Of a DNA stretch of 64,000 bases, positions 1 through 6,324 are shown piece by piece (within the stretch, counting starts at the first letter, position 1; the number at the start of each line of letters is the position of its first letter). The DNA comes from a gamma proteobacterium symbiont of Taylorina sp. (GTDB lineage Bacteria; Pseudomonadota; Gammaproteobacteria; GRL18): contig JAHXIV010000026.1 in assembly GCA_025655455.1 (NCBI GenBank), positions 1 through 64,000 on the forward strand, in the 5' to 3' direction. The notes beneath the pieces are model-generated. The model was not told the DNA's origin and searched no databases. It saw only the letters and a list, made by a program, of their open reading frames with translations. The translations under genes and the position numbers were made by a program.

Positions 1-90
1 ACTAAGCATAGTTTGAATAATAGATTTGTCTTTCGTGGGTACTCAGAAGGTCAGTCTTGACTCACTACGGCGATAGCCGTTTAGTTCAAC
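1..90 (+). repeat. 90-bp dispersed repeat, copy A
   Basis: Bases 1-90 are the near-perfect reverse complement of bases 31708-31796; differences are confined mainly to the middle (around 38-52). The copy lies just outside the first attC of the cassette array and touches the window edge, so it may extend further left. It contains no convincing gene. It could be the end of an insertion sequence or a non-autonomous element. Confidence 0.8.
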
Positions 91-279
91 ACTATTGTTT
101 GTCGTGCTAAAAAGGGGCATAATAACCTCATTAAAGTATGGAAATAGTAATGTTTTAGCCTATTATTAAGCTATTTTTTGCAAAGGTTCAATACCAGGAC
201 GTTCAAACATACAAGCCAGCCTTAGATTATCAAAAAACAATTTCCATAAATAAGATACTTGAACAGTCCACGCGGCATT
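91..279. other. non-coding stretch before the cassette array
   Basis: I see no gene here. The only structure is a perfect 7-bp inverted repeat, TTGAACA at 259-265 and TGTTCAA at 279-285, whose right arm runs into the first attC core. Neither an integrase gene nor an attI site could be recognised. Confidence 0.4.
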
Positions 280-338
280 GTTCAACAGACATTTATACGT
301 AATGCTGCGCACAACGTATAAATGCTAAGACGTTAGGA
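280..338 (+). repeat. attC site (first in window)
   Basis: A compact site of about 59 bp. The arms CATTTATACGT (290-300) and ACGTATAAATG (314-324) are complementary and are framed by TTCAAC on the left and GTTAGGA at 332 on the right. It belongs to a cassette whose gene, if any, is outside or lost. Confidence 0.7.
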
Positions 339-354
339 ATGGCAAATGTAAAGT

Positions 355-714
355 ATGAATATAGATCAAAAAATTTCTGAAATGCTCATTAATGTGAGTG
401 GTGAACTACTAAAGCATGTTGAGAGTAAGCAAGAAATGCAGGCTCACCTTGATCTGGTTTGCAATGCATGGAATATGGCAATCAATTCAGAACTGAAAAG
501 AAAAAGGGAACTTAAGTCATTTTTAAAAAAACAGAAAAAATATGCTCCAAACATTGAAGCTCTTAAAGGACTTGAGTGGGAAATCAGAAGAATAATGAAA
601 GCCAAAGATAGAGATTATCCAAAGGTAAACAAAAGAATTGTTTCAGCGGAAGCTGTAGAAACTTCAAAAGATGAATACATCATTAGAGCATTTTTTGAAA
701 CTGAAACAATTTAA
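355..714 (+). CDS. hypothetical cassette protein
   Basis: A 119-residue, highly charged, probably cytoplasmic protein that I do not recognise. It has no signal peptide or membrane segment; residues 45-60 are very lysine-rich (RKRELKSFLKKQKK) and the predicted character is largely helical. It fills one cassette, starting 23 bases after the core at 332 and ending 22 bases before the R'' core at 736. The ATG at 355 has only a weak ribosome site, so the start is uncertain. Its position suggests an accessory role, but nothing in the sequence shows a function. Confidence 0.65.
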   Translation: MNIDQKISEMLINVSGELLKHVESKQEMQAHLDLVCNAWNMAINSELKRKRELKSFLKKQKKYAPNIEALKGLEWEIRRIMKAKDRDYPKVNKRIVSAEAVETSKDEYIIRAFFETETI

Positions 715-735
715 ATAGTGTACCTAAAACTATAA

Positions 736-867
736 ATTCCTAACCAGGCCTCGGAGTGTATCGCTGGGTCTATGCGATTTTTCTGAAACATATGAGTGCA
801 CCGGAAATACTGTGGCTTTAATAACTTTTTTCCTTGACCCAGGCGAACACTCAAGGCAACGTTAGAG
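736..867 (+). repeat. attC site of cassette 1
   Basis: The R'' core ATTCCTAAC (736-744) is the reverse complement of the cassette start GTTAGGAAT at 332. The arms are CGCTGGGTC near 764 and GACCCAGGCG near 836, with ACACTC/GAGTGT pairing outside them. The R' core GTTAGAG is at 861. Confidence 0.85.
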
Positions 868-885
868 CTCAAAACATGGTAAAAA

Positions 886-1173
886 ATGTTAACAAAAAAA
901 CATCAAGAAGCTTATGATTCATTTTATGAGTCTACTCATGAAAATGAATTTTTAGACCAAAAAACTGAAATTCTCATTGGTTTATCAGCATCAATAGCTA
1001 TGAGCTGTAAGCCATGTACTAATTATTATTTAAAACAAGCAAAAAAAGCCAACATCACAAAAGGTGAAATATCTGAGGTTTTAGCTAAAGTAATGGCTGT
1101 CTCTGCTGGGCAAAAACGTCTTCAAATGAAAGATGTTTTAACAGAATATAAAATTAATTTGGAATCTTACTAA
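886..1173 (+). CDS. AhpD/carboxymuconolactone decarboxylase-like cassette protein
   Basis: This 95-residue protein resembles small AhpD-like members of the carboxymuconolactone decarboxylase family, which use a CxxC pair in peroxide reduction. The visible support is the segment SCKPCTNYYLKQAKKANIT at about residues 41-59, which has CxxC followed by the helix and the small-residue turn typical of the family (usually CxxCxxxH; here the histidine position is tyrosine). It occupies its own cassette between the cores at 861 and 1178. The loss of the histidine makes catalytic activity uncertain. Family assignment is fairly safe, the substrate is unknown. Confidence 0.75.
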   Translation: MLTKKHQEAYDSFYESTHENEFLDQKTEILIGLSASIAMSCKPCTNYYLKQAKKANITKGEISEVLAKVMAVSAGQKRLQMKDVLTEYKINLESY

Positions 1174-1177
1174 TAAG

Positions 1178-1311
1178 GCTCTAACAAAAATTTGAATTGG
1201 ATCACTGGGTCTTAGCGGTTTTTTAAAAAAAGTAATCAATCTTGGTCAAATAGAGTTATTTTTAAATAACCTCTTTCCTTGACCCAGTGCCCAATTAAAT
1301 AGGCGTTGGCA
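1178..1311 (+). repeat. attC site of cassette 2
   Basis: The R'' core GCTCTAAC (1178-1185) mirrors the cassette start GTTAGAGC at 861. The arms AATTGGATCACTGGGTC and GACCCAGTGCCCAATT pair across a long loop, and R' is GTTGGCA at 1305. The GGGTC/GACCC arms match those of the first cassette's attC. Confidence 0.85.
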
Positions 1312-1410
1312 GAGATAAATTAATGCTTTATCAAGTGTCTTTCAAATCTGATAAAAATATTGTCCTTATGCTATCATGGTATAAAGAAGATTAAACATTC
1401 AGGTGATAAA

Positions 1411-1635
1411 ATGAATACAACGGCACTAATTAATGAAGTAGTTTCACTTCCAGTTGAAGATCGTACTTTAGTTGTTGAGTCACTATTACGAAGTTTAAAT
1501 CAACCAGAATCAGAAATTGATGATAAATGGGCTAAAATTGCTGCAAAAAGACTTGAAGAATTGCAATCAGGCAAAGTTAAAGCTATTGATGGAAAGCAAG
1601 TTTTTAATAAAATTTGGGAAAGACTGGAAAAATGA
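1411..1635 (+). CDS. addiction-module antitoxin (PF09720-like)
   Basis: A 74-residue acidic protein resembling the putative addiction module family (TIGR02574/PF09720), which neutralises a ParE/RelE-type toxin encoded next to it. The typical N-terminal pattern is visible: MNTTALINEVVSLPVEDR followed by a helix and EIDDKWAKIAAKRLEEL. The ATG at 1411 is chosen because AGGTGA lies ten bases upstream; the open frame runs further left to 1360 without support. The stop overlaps the toxin start (ATGA at 1632), so the two are translationally coupled. It shares one cassette with the toxin. Confidence 0.85.
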   Translation: MNTTALINEVVSLPVEDRTLVVESLLRSLNQPESEIDDKWAKIAAKRLEELQSGKVKAIDGKQVFNKIWERLEK

Positions 1636-1922
1636 GCTTTTCATTTCATCCAGAAGCAGAGATAGAGCTGAATGAAGCAATTGACTATTATGAAAAAATA
1701 GAATCTGGCTTAGGCTTTGATTTTGCCAATGAAGTTTATTCTGCAATTCAACGTTCAGTTTCTTTACCGAAAGCTTGGGCAATAATTGATGGTAAAATTA
1801 GACGCTCTTTAGTTAATAGGTTTCCATATGGTGTTTTGTATTCTCAAGAAATCAATGGAATTTATATTGTTGCAGTGATGAATCTCCATCGTCATCCAGA
1901 TTATTGGAAAGACAGAAAGTAA
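1632..1922 (+). CDS. RelE/ParE-family toxin
   Basis: A 96-residue toxin of the ParE/RelE superfamily, expected to act in the cytoplasm on gyrase or ribosome-bound mRNA. The family pattern is clear: FHPEAEIELNEAIDYYE near the N terminus, the central RRSLVNRFPYGVLYS, and the C-terminal VAVMNLHRHPDYWKDR. The start is taken at the ATG overlapping the antitoxin stop; an upstream TTG at 1614 is in frame but has no support. A decayed C-terminal copy of a closely similar toxin lies at 9412-9531. The exact target cannot be told from sequence. Confidence 0.88.
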   Translation: MSFSFHPEAEIELNEAIDYYEKIESGLGFDFANEVYSAIQRSVSLPKAWAIIDGKIRRSLVNRFPYGVLYSQEINGIYIVAVMNLHRHPDYWKDRK

Positions 1923-1964
1923 AAAATATTTGATTCAACTATATATTTTTTCACAGAGTATAAA

Positions 1965-2094
1965 TCTGCCAACAATAGCATCCAATTTAAAAAACGGTTG
2001 ATGGACTTCTTAAAATTAAGAGTTTTGGTTGAACTCATGTCTTCCCCGAAACTTCAATGGGACGACCACTTTTAAATTGATGCAAGCGTTATAA
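1965..2094 (+). repeat. attC site of cassette 3 (long, about 130 bp)
   Basis: The core TCTGCCAAC (1965-1973) is the exact reverse complement of the cassette start GTTGGCAGA at 1305. The arms ATCCAATTTAAAAA and CCACTTTTAAATTGAT pair, and R' is GTTATAA at 2088. The site belongs to a subfamily also found at 7713 and 8865. Confidence 0.9.
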
Positions 2095-2114
2095 ACTCAG
2101 CCAACTCCATCACA

Positions 2115-2143
2115 TTGAAAAAATCAAGTTATTAGCCTACAAT
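2115..2143 (+). promoter_or_regulatory. predicted sigma-70 promoter of a toxin-antitoxin cassette
   Basis: TTGAAA (2115-2120) and TACAAT (2138-2143) are separated by 17 bases, which is ideal spacing. It lies inside the cassette, 34 bases upstream of the antitoxin start, so this module need not rely on an integron promoter. The same hexamers and spacing occur at 7070-7098. Confidence 0.7.
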
Positions 2144-2176
2144 GTATTACATAGTAATCAATAAATAGGTATCGTA

Positions 2177-2443
2177 ATGGGTGTAACAAGTGTGAGGCTA
2201 CAACCTGAAATTGAAAATCCTCTCGAAAGTTTATCTAAGAAGCTAGATAGAAGCAAAAACTATCTTATTAATCAAGCAATTAAAGAGTTTTTAGAGAGTA
2301 GAGCGATTGATGAACAGAGATGGACAGAAACAATGGAATCCATTGATTCTGTAAAAACTGGCAAATCTATTGATGAAAAAGCAGTTAGTGAGTGGCTTGA
2401 TAGTTGGGGTTCTGAAAATGAGCTTGAACCTCCAAAAATATGA
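2177..2443 (+). CDS. ribbon-helix-helix antitoxin (CopG-like)
   Basis: An 88-residue protein with an N-terminal ribbon-helix-helix DNA-binding fold: the strand TSVRLQPEIENPLESL is followed by two helices (KLDRSKNYLINQAIKEFLE, residues about 22-40). The acidic C-terminal half (ESIDSVKTGKSIDEKAVSEWLDSWG) is the usual toxin-binding part. It should bind the downstream toxin and repress the shared promoter at 2115. The ATG at 2177 follows a short AGG at 2167, and the last four bases overlap the toxin start (ATGA). Confidence 0.87.
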   Translation: MGVTSVRLQPEIENPLESLSKKLDRSKNYLINQAIKEFLESRAIDEQRWTETMESIDSVKTGKSIDEKAVSEWLDSWGSENELEPPKI

Positions 2444-2727
2444 AGCTTTCATATTCTCCAGAATCAATCAATGATTTAATTCGCCTGAGAGAGTTCATTG
2501 AAATAAAGAACCCACAAGCAGCAAAGCGTATTGCAATATCAATAAAGAAAAGCATTAATGAATTAAAGTCTTTTCCTTATATTGGCGTTAAAGTAGAAAA
2601 AGCACCTAACCCTGAGCTGGTTCGAGACTTAATTATTGGTAGCTATACAGCGCGCTATTTAATTCGCCCAAAAGAGATTACTATCTTGCGTATCTGGCAT
2701 CACAAAGAAAAAGAAAATCGTTTATAA
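2440..2727 (+). CDS. ParE/RelE-family toxin
   Basis: A 95-residue ParE-type toxin. Family features are MKLSYSPESINDLIRLREFIE at the N terminus, the central helix QAAKRIAISIKKSINELKSFPYIG, and the C-terminal GSYTARYLIRPKEITILRIWHHKE, which matches the typical YRVxxxxIxIxxIxHxR(E) ending. It starts inside the antitoxin's final codons, a standard order of antitoxin then toxin. The toxin is expected to act on gyrase (ParE-like) but the target is inferred from family only. Confidence 0.87.
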   Translation: MKLSYSPESINDLIRLREFIEIKNPQAAKRIAISIKKSINELKSFPYIGVKVEKAPNPELVRDLIIGSYTARYLIRPKEITILRIWHHKEKENRL

Positions 2728-2850
2728 ACAGCAATTCGAGTGGAAATTTTGGACGTCGTTTCTATTCAAAGTACGGAGTGTGCAGAAAGAGAATACTCTT
2801 TCAATTTCTGCTCTGGAACGTCCAAAATTCAACTCGATTGATCGTTATCG
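2720..2850 (+). repeat. attC site of cassette 4, right edge joined to an intron remnant
   Basis: The arms AATTCGAGTGGAAATTTTGG near 2732 and CCAAAATTCAACTCGATTG near 2822 are complementary, with GACGT/ACGTC inside. R' is GTTATCG at 2844. The R'' core TTTATAAAC at 2721 overlaps the toxin's stop region and only loosely mirrors the cassette start GTTATAAAC at 2088. Group II intron sequence begins immediately after R'. Confidence 0.8.
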
Positions 2851-3381
2851 CGCCGAGCAAAGCTCGGTGTATCTTGCAGGGTGCAAGTCCCTGTCGGGGT
2901 CATTGCAGTAATGCAATGTCTTAAGGCTTATTAGCGAACGAGATGTTTCTAAGCGTAGGCAGAGAATCATGCAGGCCGTAGGGGTGACGCGCATACCTGA
3001 AGAGCTGGTACAGCTTCGAAATATTACATTGCGGATTGTCGAGGGTTTTAACGTACACCGAAGACGAAACAGAAGCTTCCATCAATGGCGAGGAAGTGAA
3101 GATCCGTCGGAGTCAACAGGCCGTGGCATGCATGAAGAGATACACTGAAGAACTCGGGAAGTCCCAAAGGCTCCTGTTTCCGATCTGACACTAAAGTATG
3201 GTTGCAATACAGATTAAGAGTGGGAAACCTTCTTGGACGGTAGCTTGAACCTAAACTTTACGGTTGCAGTGGGGTGTTTGTTCATACGTGGATGAACAGC
3301 TATAGGCTGAAGGGGTGGGAGACTCGACTGCGGGGGGCGCTGAGTAATCGGCGTTCCTACCGTGAGAGATGTGGCAACAAT
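2850..3381 (+). mobile_element. 5' remnant of a group II intron RNA (no reverse transcriptase)
   Basis: This stretch has the look of group II intron domain I-III RNA: the GGGTGCAAGTCCCTGTCGG element near 2879, a hairpin CCGAG/GCTCG at 2853-2866, and the G-rich tract ending near 3340 that normally precedes the reverse-transcriptase gene. Here no reverse transcriptase follows; the sequence runs straight into a methyltransferase gene. It abuts the attC core at 2844, the usual target of IIC-attC introns. The base composition is richer in GC than the surrounding cassettes, fitting transfer. The exact 5' end is a guess within some ten bases. Confidence 0.55.
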
Positions 3382-3870
3382 ATGGCAAGAGTTAATCATA
3401 CATATGAATCAAATTATTTTTTTGGAATTGGCATTTTAAACAATGTTAATGAATTAAATATTGGGACGCTTTGGAGGTCAGCTTATATATTAGGTGCCTC
3501 TTTTATTTTTACTGTAGATAAAAAATATAAGCAACAGGGAAGTGATGTGACAAGGACATGGACAAAAATTCCTTTATACCATTACAATACAATTCATGAA
3601 CTAAAATCTAATTTGCCATACTCAACAAGATTAATAGGGGTAGAAATGACTAATAACTCCATCCCTTTATCTCAATTTGAACATCCAGAAAGAGCAGTTT
3701 ATTTGCTTGGGAATGAACAAATTGGATTATCAGAAAATGTTATGAAAGAGTGCCACTCAATAATATCTTTGCCTGGTAACTTTAGTTTAAATGTAGCAGT
3801 AACTGGAAGCATATTAATGTACGATAGAGTCACTAAATTACAAACGGTGTTCCCCAAAGGTACTAATTAA
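3382..3870 (+). CDS. TrmH/SpoU-family RNA methyltransferase (cassette-borne)
   Basis: A 162-residue SPOUT-class RNA 2'-O-methyltransferase. The three SpoU motifs are visible: NVNELNIGTLWRSAYILGA (motif 1, residues about 20-38), AVYLLGNEQIGLSENVM (motif 2) and SIISLPGNFSLNVAVTGSILMYD (motif 3, with N in SLNVA). These form the trefoil-knot S-adenosylmethionine site; the substrate, tRNA or rRNA, is unknown. The start is taken at ATG 3382; the upstream extension to 3274 is intron RNA read as protein and is discarded. The gene is jammed between an intron fragment and the core at 3885, with no full attC of its own. Confidence 0.85.
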   Translation: MARVNHTYESNYFFGIGILNNVNELNIGTLWRSAYILGASFIFTVDKKYKQQGSDVTRTWTKIPLYHYNTIHELKSNLPYSTRLIGVEMTNNSIPLSQFEHPERAVYLLGNEQIGLSENVMKECHSIISLPGNFSLNVAVTGSILMYDRVTKLQTVFPKGTN

Positions 3871-3901
3871 ATAGAGAGCAAGGCGTTATGTTTGAGCCTC
3901 T

Positions 3902-4303
3902 TTATTCAGAGATCCAGTTTTCCACAATAAGATTAGGAACCCTGTTAAATTCTCCAACATTATTTGTAACTAATATATGTCCCAAACTTCTTGCATGTGC
4001 TGCAATTAGTAAATCATTATTTCCAATGGAGGTACCTTGTTTTTTAAGTATTGCTCTTATAGACCCATAATGTTTAGCAGCTTCCTCATCCCAAGAGTCA
4101 ATAAGTAATCTTTGAGTAAACAAGGTAAGTTCATCCCATCGAGCTTCTCTTTTAGAGCTATCCCCATTCTCAATGCCAAAGCACAGTTCACCATATGTTA
4201 CTGAAGATATGCAAATATTTTTAGTAACCTTAAATTTATGCCGTAGCTTGTTTGAATGTTTTTTTAAAACATAAATACAAATATTTGTGTCGAGCATATA
4301 CAT
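3902..4303 (-). CDS. vapC: VapC toxin, PIN-domain ribonuclease
   Basis: A 133-residue PIN-domain ribonuclease toxin, a Mg-dependent enzyme usually cutting tRNA or rRNA. Acidic active-site residues are visible in MLDTNICIYVLKK (D5), SSVTYGELCFGIE (E at about 40), IGNNDLLIAAHA (D at about 97) and the late TNNVGEF where many members have D. The ATG overlaps the VapB stop by one base. Together they fill a cassette that lies in reverse orientation to its neighbours, so it must use its own promoter. Confidence 0.92.
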   Translation of the reverse strand: MYMLDTNICIYVLKKHSNKLRHKFKVTKNICISSVTYGELCFGIENGDSSKREARWDELTLFTQRLLIDSWDEEAAKHYGSIRAILKKQGTSIGNNDLLIAAHARSLGHILVTNNVGEFNRVPNLIVENWISE

Positions 4304-4536
4304 TAATCAAAATTCCGTTCTTGTGGCAAAGTATCCAATCTATCTTTTAAAAAATCATCATCAAAGCTAGATTTAGAGTCAAAAAAATCATCCCATGTTG
4401 GTTTTTTTGCAGAAATTATGATATTTTGTCCTTGCTTTGTAATGTATACTTCATCAGTGTCAAAACGATATTCCTTAGGTAAACGTACAGCTTGGCTACG
4501 ACCATTCATGAAAATTTTGGCTATTTGAGCATCCAT
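4303..4536 (-). CDS. vapB: VapB antitoxin (AbrB/MazE fold)
   Basis: A 77-residue antitoxin with the swapped-hairpin AbrB-type DNA-binding domain at the N terminus: AKIFMNGRSQAVRLPKEYRF followed by DEVYITKQGQNIIISAKK. The acidic tail (DDFFDSKSSFDDDFLKDRL) is the VapC-binding part. A strong ribosome site AGGAGA precedes the start. Upstream, the 24-bp inverted repeat at 4554-4577 is a likely operator for the VapBC complex. Confidence 0.92.
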   Translation of the reverse strand: MDAQIAKIFMNGRSQAVRLPKEYRFDTDEVYITKQGQNIIISAKKPTWDDFFDSKSSFDDDFLKDRLDTLPQERNFD

Positions 4537-4553
4537 AGAGTTTTCTCCTATTT

Positions 4554-4577
4554 GATATATATCTTTTAGTATATATC
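4554..4577 (-). promoter_or_regulatory. inverted repeat, likely vapBC operator/promoter
   Basis: GATATATA (4554-4561) and TATATATC (4570-4577) form a perfect 8+8 palindrome with an 8-base spacer, 17 bases upstream of the vapB start. VapBC complexes classically repress by binding such palindromes over the -10 region. The role is inferred from position and symmetry. Confidence 0.6.
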
Positions 4578-4624
4578 GTTTGTTCAGAAAGGCAAATGGA
4601 TTTCAGTTAACTGTAAGTGTAAAA

Positions 4625-4711
4625 AACATAACCAGCGTTTGCTCGTGGACAATTTGGTCATCAGCTGAAAAAACGCTGATGACCAAATTGCCAGAGAAAC
4701 GGACGTTAGAT
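4625..4711 (+). repeat. attC site of the vapBC cassette
   Basis: AACATAAC (4625-4632) mirrors the cassette start GTTATGTT at 3885. The arms AATTTGGTCATCAGC and GCTGATGACCAAATT form a perfect 15-bp stem around AGCGTT-like outer bases, and R' GTTAGAT is at 4705. Confidence 0.9.
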
Positions 4712-5023
4712 GCTAGTCATAAGAAAATCAATTGCACCAAGTATTTCATACCTAAGATTTTCCAGAGAAGTTACTCTTTTCTTAAGCATTGTTTTGGGCA
4801 TGGATGTCATTTGGTGAGTAAGTAGTACAAACTGTTCACCATTAATATTAATTATTGGACAAAGCTTTTTTGCATTAGTTTGGTTAAGGGCGTTATGTGT
4901 TGATAGAGGTATTACAATTCTAGAGTTGAGCTCATCAAAAAAATCGTTTTGTACATCAACAAGATAAGGATATATTTTTTTTGAACTTTTGTTTTCATTT
5001 TTATAAAGTGTAAATTGGCTCAT
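4706..5023 (-). CDS. ccdB: CcdB-family gyrase-poisoning toxin
   Basis: A 105-residue CcdB-like toxin, which traps DNA gyrase on cut DNA. Matches to the family are YPYLVDVQNDFFDEL, SRIVIPLSTHNAL, LCPIININGEQFVLLTHQMTSMP and a C-terminal helix ending GAIDFLMTSI; in CcdB the C-terminal tryptophan-glycine-isoleucine contacts gyrase, and here only the isoleucine is kept. The stop codon TAA (4706-4708 on the minus strand) is made of the first three bases of the cassette next to the attC crossover. The start overlaps the antitoxin's last base. Confidence 0.88.
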   Translation of the reverse strand: MSQFTLYKNENKSSKKIYPYLVDVQNDFFDELNSRIVIPLSTHNALNQTNAKKLCPIININGEQFVLLTHQMTSMPKTMLKKRVTSLENLRYEILGAIDFLMTSI

Positions 5024-5268
5024 TAAAAATCTCTGTAAGAATCTGAAAATAATCCATTGCTTTCTGCTAAGTCATTTAAAGCTTTAATGGCCTCTCTATT
5101 TTCTGTTTGCCATTTTTTGCGTTCGGCTTTTCTAACATCAGAAACCAGAGCATGCTCCAAAGTGGCCGATAAATTAATTTTTAAATTACGAGCTTTCATA
5201 AGCAAATCACTGTTTACAGAGAGATTTGTTGCTTTTTTAGGTGCATTTTGGTCATAAACTTGTTGCAT
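5023..5268 (-). CDS. ccdA: CcdA-family antitoxin
   Basis: An 81-residue CcdA-like antitoxin. The N-terminal ribbon-helix-helix is seen in KKATNLSVNSDLLMKARNLKINLSATLE, and the C-terminal toxin-binding tail in KWQTENREAIKALNDLAESNGLFSDSYRDF, which matches the CcdA pattern ending FxDxxRxF. The start at 5268 is chosen for its AGGAG ribosome site; the frame is open ten codons further. It is the first gene of a reversed two-gene cassette with ccdB. Confidence 0.9.
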   Translation of the reverse strand: MQQVYDQNAPKKATNLSVNSDLLMKARNLKINLSATLEHALVSDVRKAERKKWQTENREAIKALNDLAESNGLFSDSYRDF

Positions 5269-5343
5269 TAAAATAACTCCTATAGTTACAATGAGCATTA
5301 GTTATGCGCATAATTAATGCTAGCATATGAATCATAATCTAAC

Positions 5344-6137
5344 AAGGGCTTGCTCGCGCCAAGATAAATCCGAAATCTTGGGAGTGGATTAACCCTCCGT
5401 GAAATTGGTTGATGTTACTCAATGGGTGAGAATCCCATCAGACTAAAGCTTTATCGTGAGGTTTGTCGATGATTTCATCATTGGTTGCGAACACGAAGCC
5501 GATGCCCGTCGAGTCATGGAAATTCTTCCCAAACGATTTGGTCGCTTTGGACTGACAATTCATCCAGACAAAACGGTATTAGAAGCGTTCAGAAACCCCG
5601 ACAGGAAACTGAAGGGTGAAGTGAGAAATGGTACATTCGACTTTGTTGGATTTACTCACTACTGGGCGAAATCCCGAAAAGGGAACTGGGTAATAAAACG
5701 CAAGACGGTAGGCAAACGACTAAGACGAACGATAAAATCCCTCTGGATTTGGTGTCGCAATAATCGTCATATGCCGGGAAAAGAGCAATATCAGATATTT
5801 TGTTCCAAATTACGGGGACATTTTCAATATTATGGTGTTCGATGTAATATGCGTTCAATGGAAAAGGTATATGAACAGGCAAAAAGAACCTGGCGATATT
5901 GGTTAAGCAGAAGAAGCCATACCGGAAAGGTCATCTGGGAAAAATATGAGCTTTTTCTGAAAAGAAATCCTCTACCATTGCCCCGAATTATTCACACTGT
6001 CTAAAGCTTGCAGGGTAGCTAAAGTTATGTGTCAATAGAGTACCGAACTACTGATTACTGAGGAACCGGATGAGGGAAATCTTCACGTCCGGATCTGTGG
6101 GGGGATTGGCCGGGCAACCGCTGATTCTACCCGGAAT
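5344..6137 (+). mobile_element. truncated group II intron inserted in the ccdAB attC
   Basis: The insert splits an attC: its R'' core ATCTAAC is at 5337-5343 and its other arm and R' lie at 6135-6246. Inside are a short 5' intron segment containing the conserved GGGTGAGAATCCCATC element (5423-5441), the 3' half of a reverse transcriptase, and at about 6060-6100 a domain V-like hairpin (ACCGGATGAGG, GAAA loop, CTTCACGTCCGG). Domain I-III and the N-terminal half of the protein are deleted. The catalytic triad of domain V appears as AAC instead of AGC. Ends are approximate. Confidence 0.75.
5447..6004 (+). pseudogene. ltrA: group II intron reverse transcriptase/maturase, C-terminal half
   Basis: The open frame begins in the middle of the reverse-transcriptase core: FIVRFVDDFIIGC carries the catalytic double aspartate (YADD motif, here FVDD), followed by the thumb (GLTIHPDKT and FDFVGFTHYW) and the maturase X domain with LRGHFQYYGV and the C-terminal RSHTGKVIWEKYE. 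Roughly the first 200-250 residues are missing; the frame is stopped at 5444 where intron RNA sequence begins. A GTG at 5456 can open it but there is no ribosome site. The fragment cannot be an active polymerase. Confidence 0.9.
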
Positions 6138-6246
6138 TGGAAAAACTGGTCTATGCGATTTTTTCAAAATATGAGTAAGATTTAACTTTCATCGCATTCA
6201 ATTAAGTCTCTGGGAGACCAGTTTTCCAATGAAGCTGACGTTATCT
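6135..6246 (+). repeat. right part of the intron-split attC (ccdAB cassette)
   Basis: ATTGGAAAAACTGGTCT (6136-6152) pairs with AGACCAGTTTTCCAAT (6216-6231), and R' GTTATCT lies at 6240. The matching R'' ATCTAAC is at 5337, about 800 bases away because of the intron. The loop shares GGTCTATGCGATTTTT with the attC of cassette 1. Confidence 0.85.
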
Positions 6247-6290
6247 TTATTATAGCGATGCCAATGCTAAAATTAGCAACTCAGAATAAG

Positions 6291-6318
6291 TTTTCAATAT
6301 TTCTATATCTGCTATAAT
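6291..6318 (+). promoter_or_regulatory. predicted promoter, probably giving a leaderless PIN-toxin mRNA
   Basis: TATAAT at 6313-6318 is a perfect -10 with a weak TTTTCA -35 at 6291 and a 16-base spacer. Transcription would start at about 6325, which is the ATG of the next gene, and no ribosome site is visible there. Confidence 0.6.
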
Positions 6319-6324
6319 TTGAGT

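Noticed and set aside
3274-3381. N-terminal extension of the methyltransferase frame (MFVHTWMNSYRLKG...)
   Set aside because: This part is group II intron RNA sequence that happens to be open; the family N terminus begins near the ATG at 3382.
2850-3381. Possible retron msr/msd region
   Set aside because: No reverse transcriptase follows, and the GGGTGCAAGTCCC element fits group II intron domain I better.
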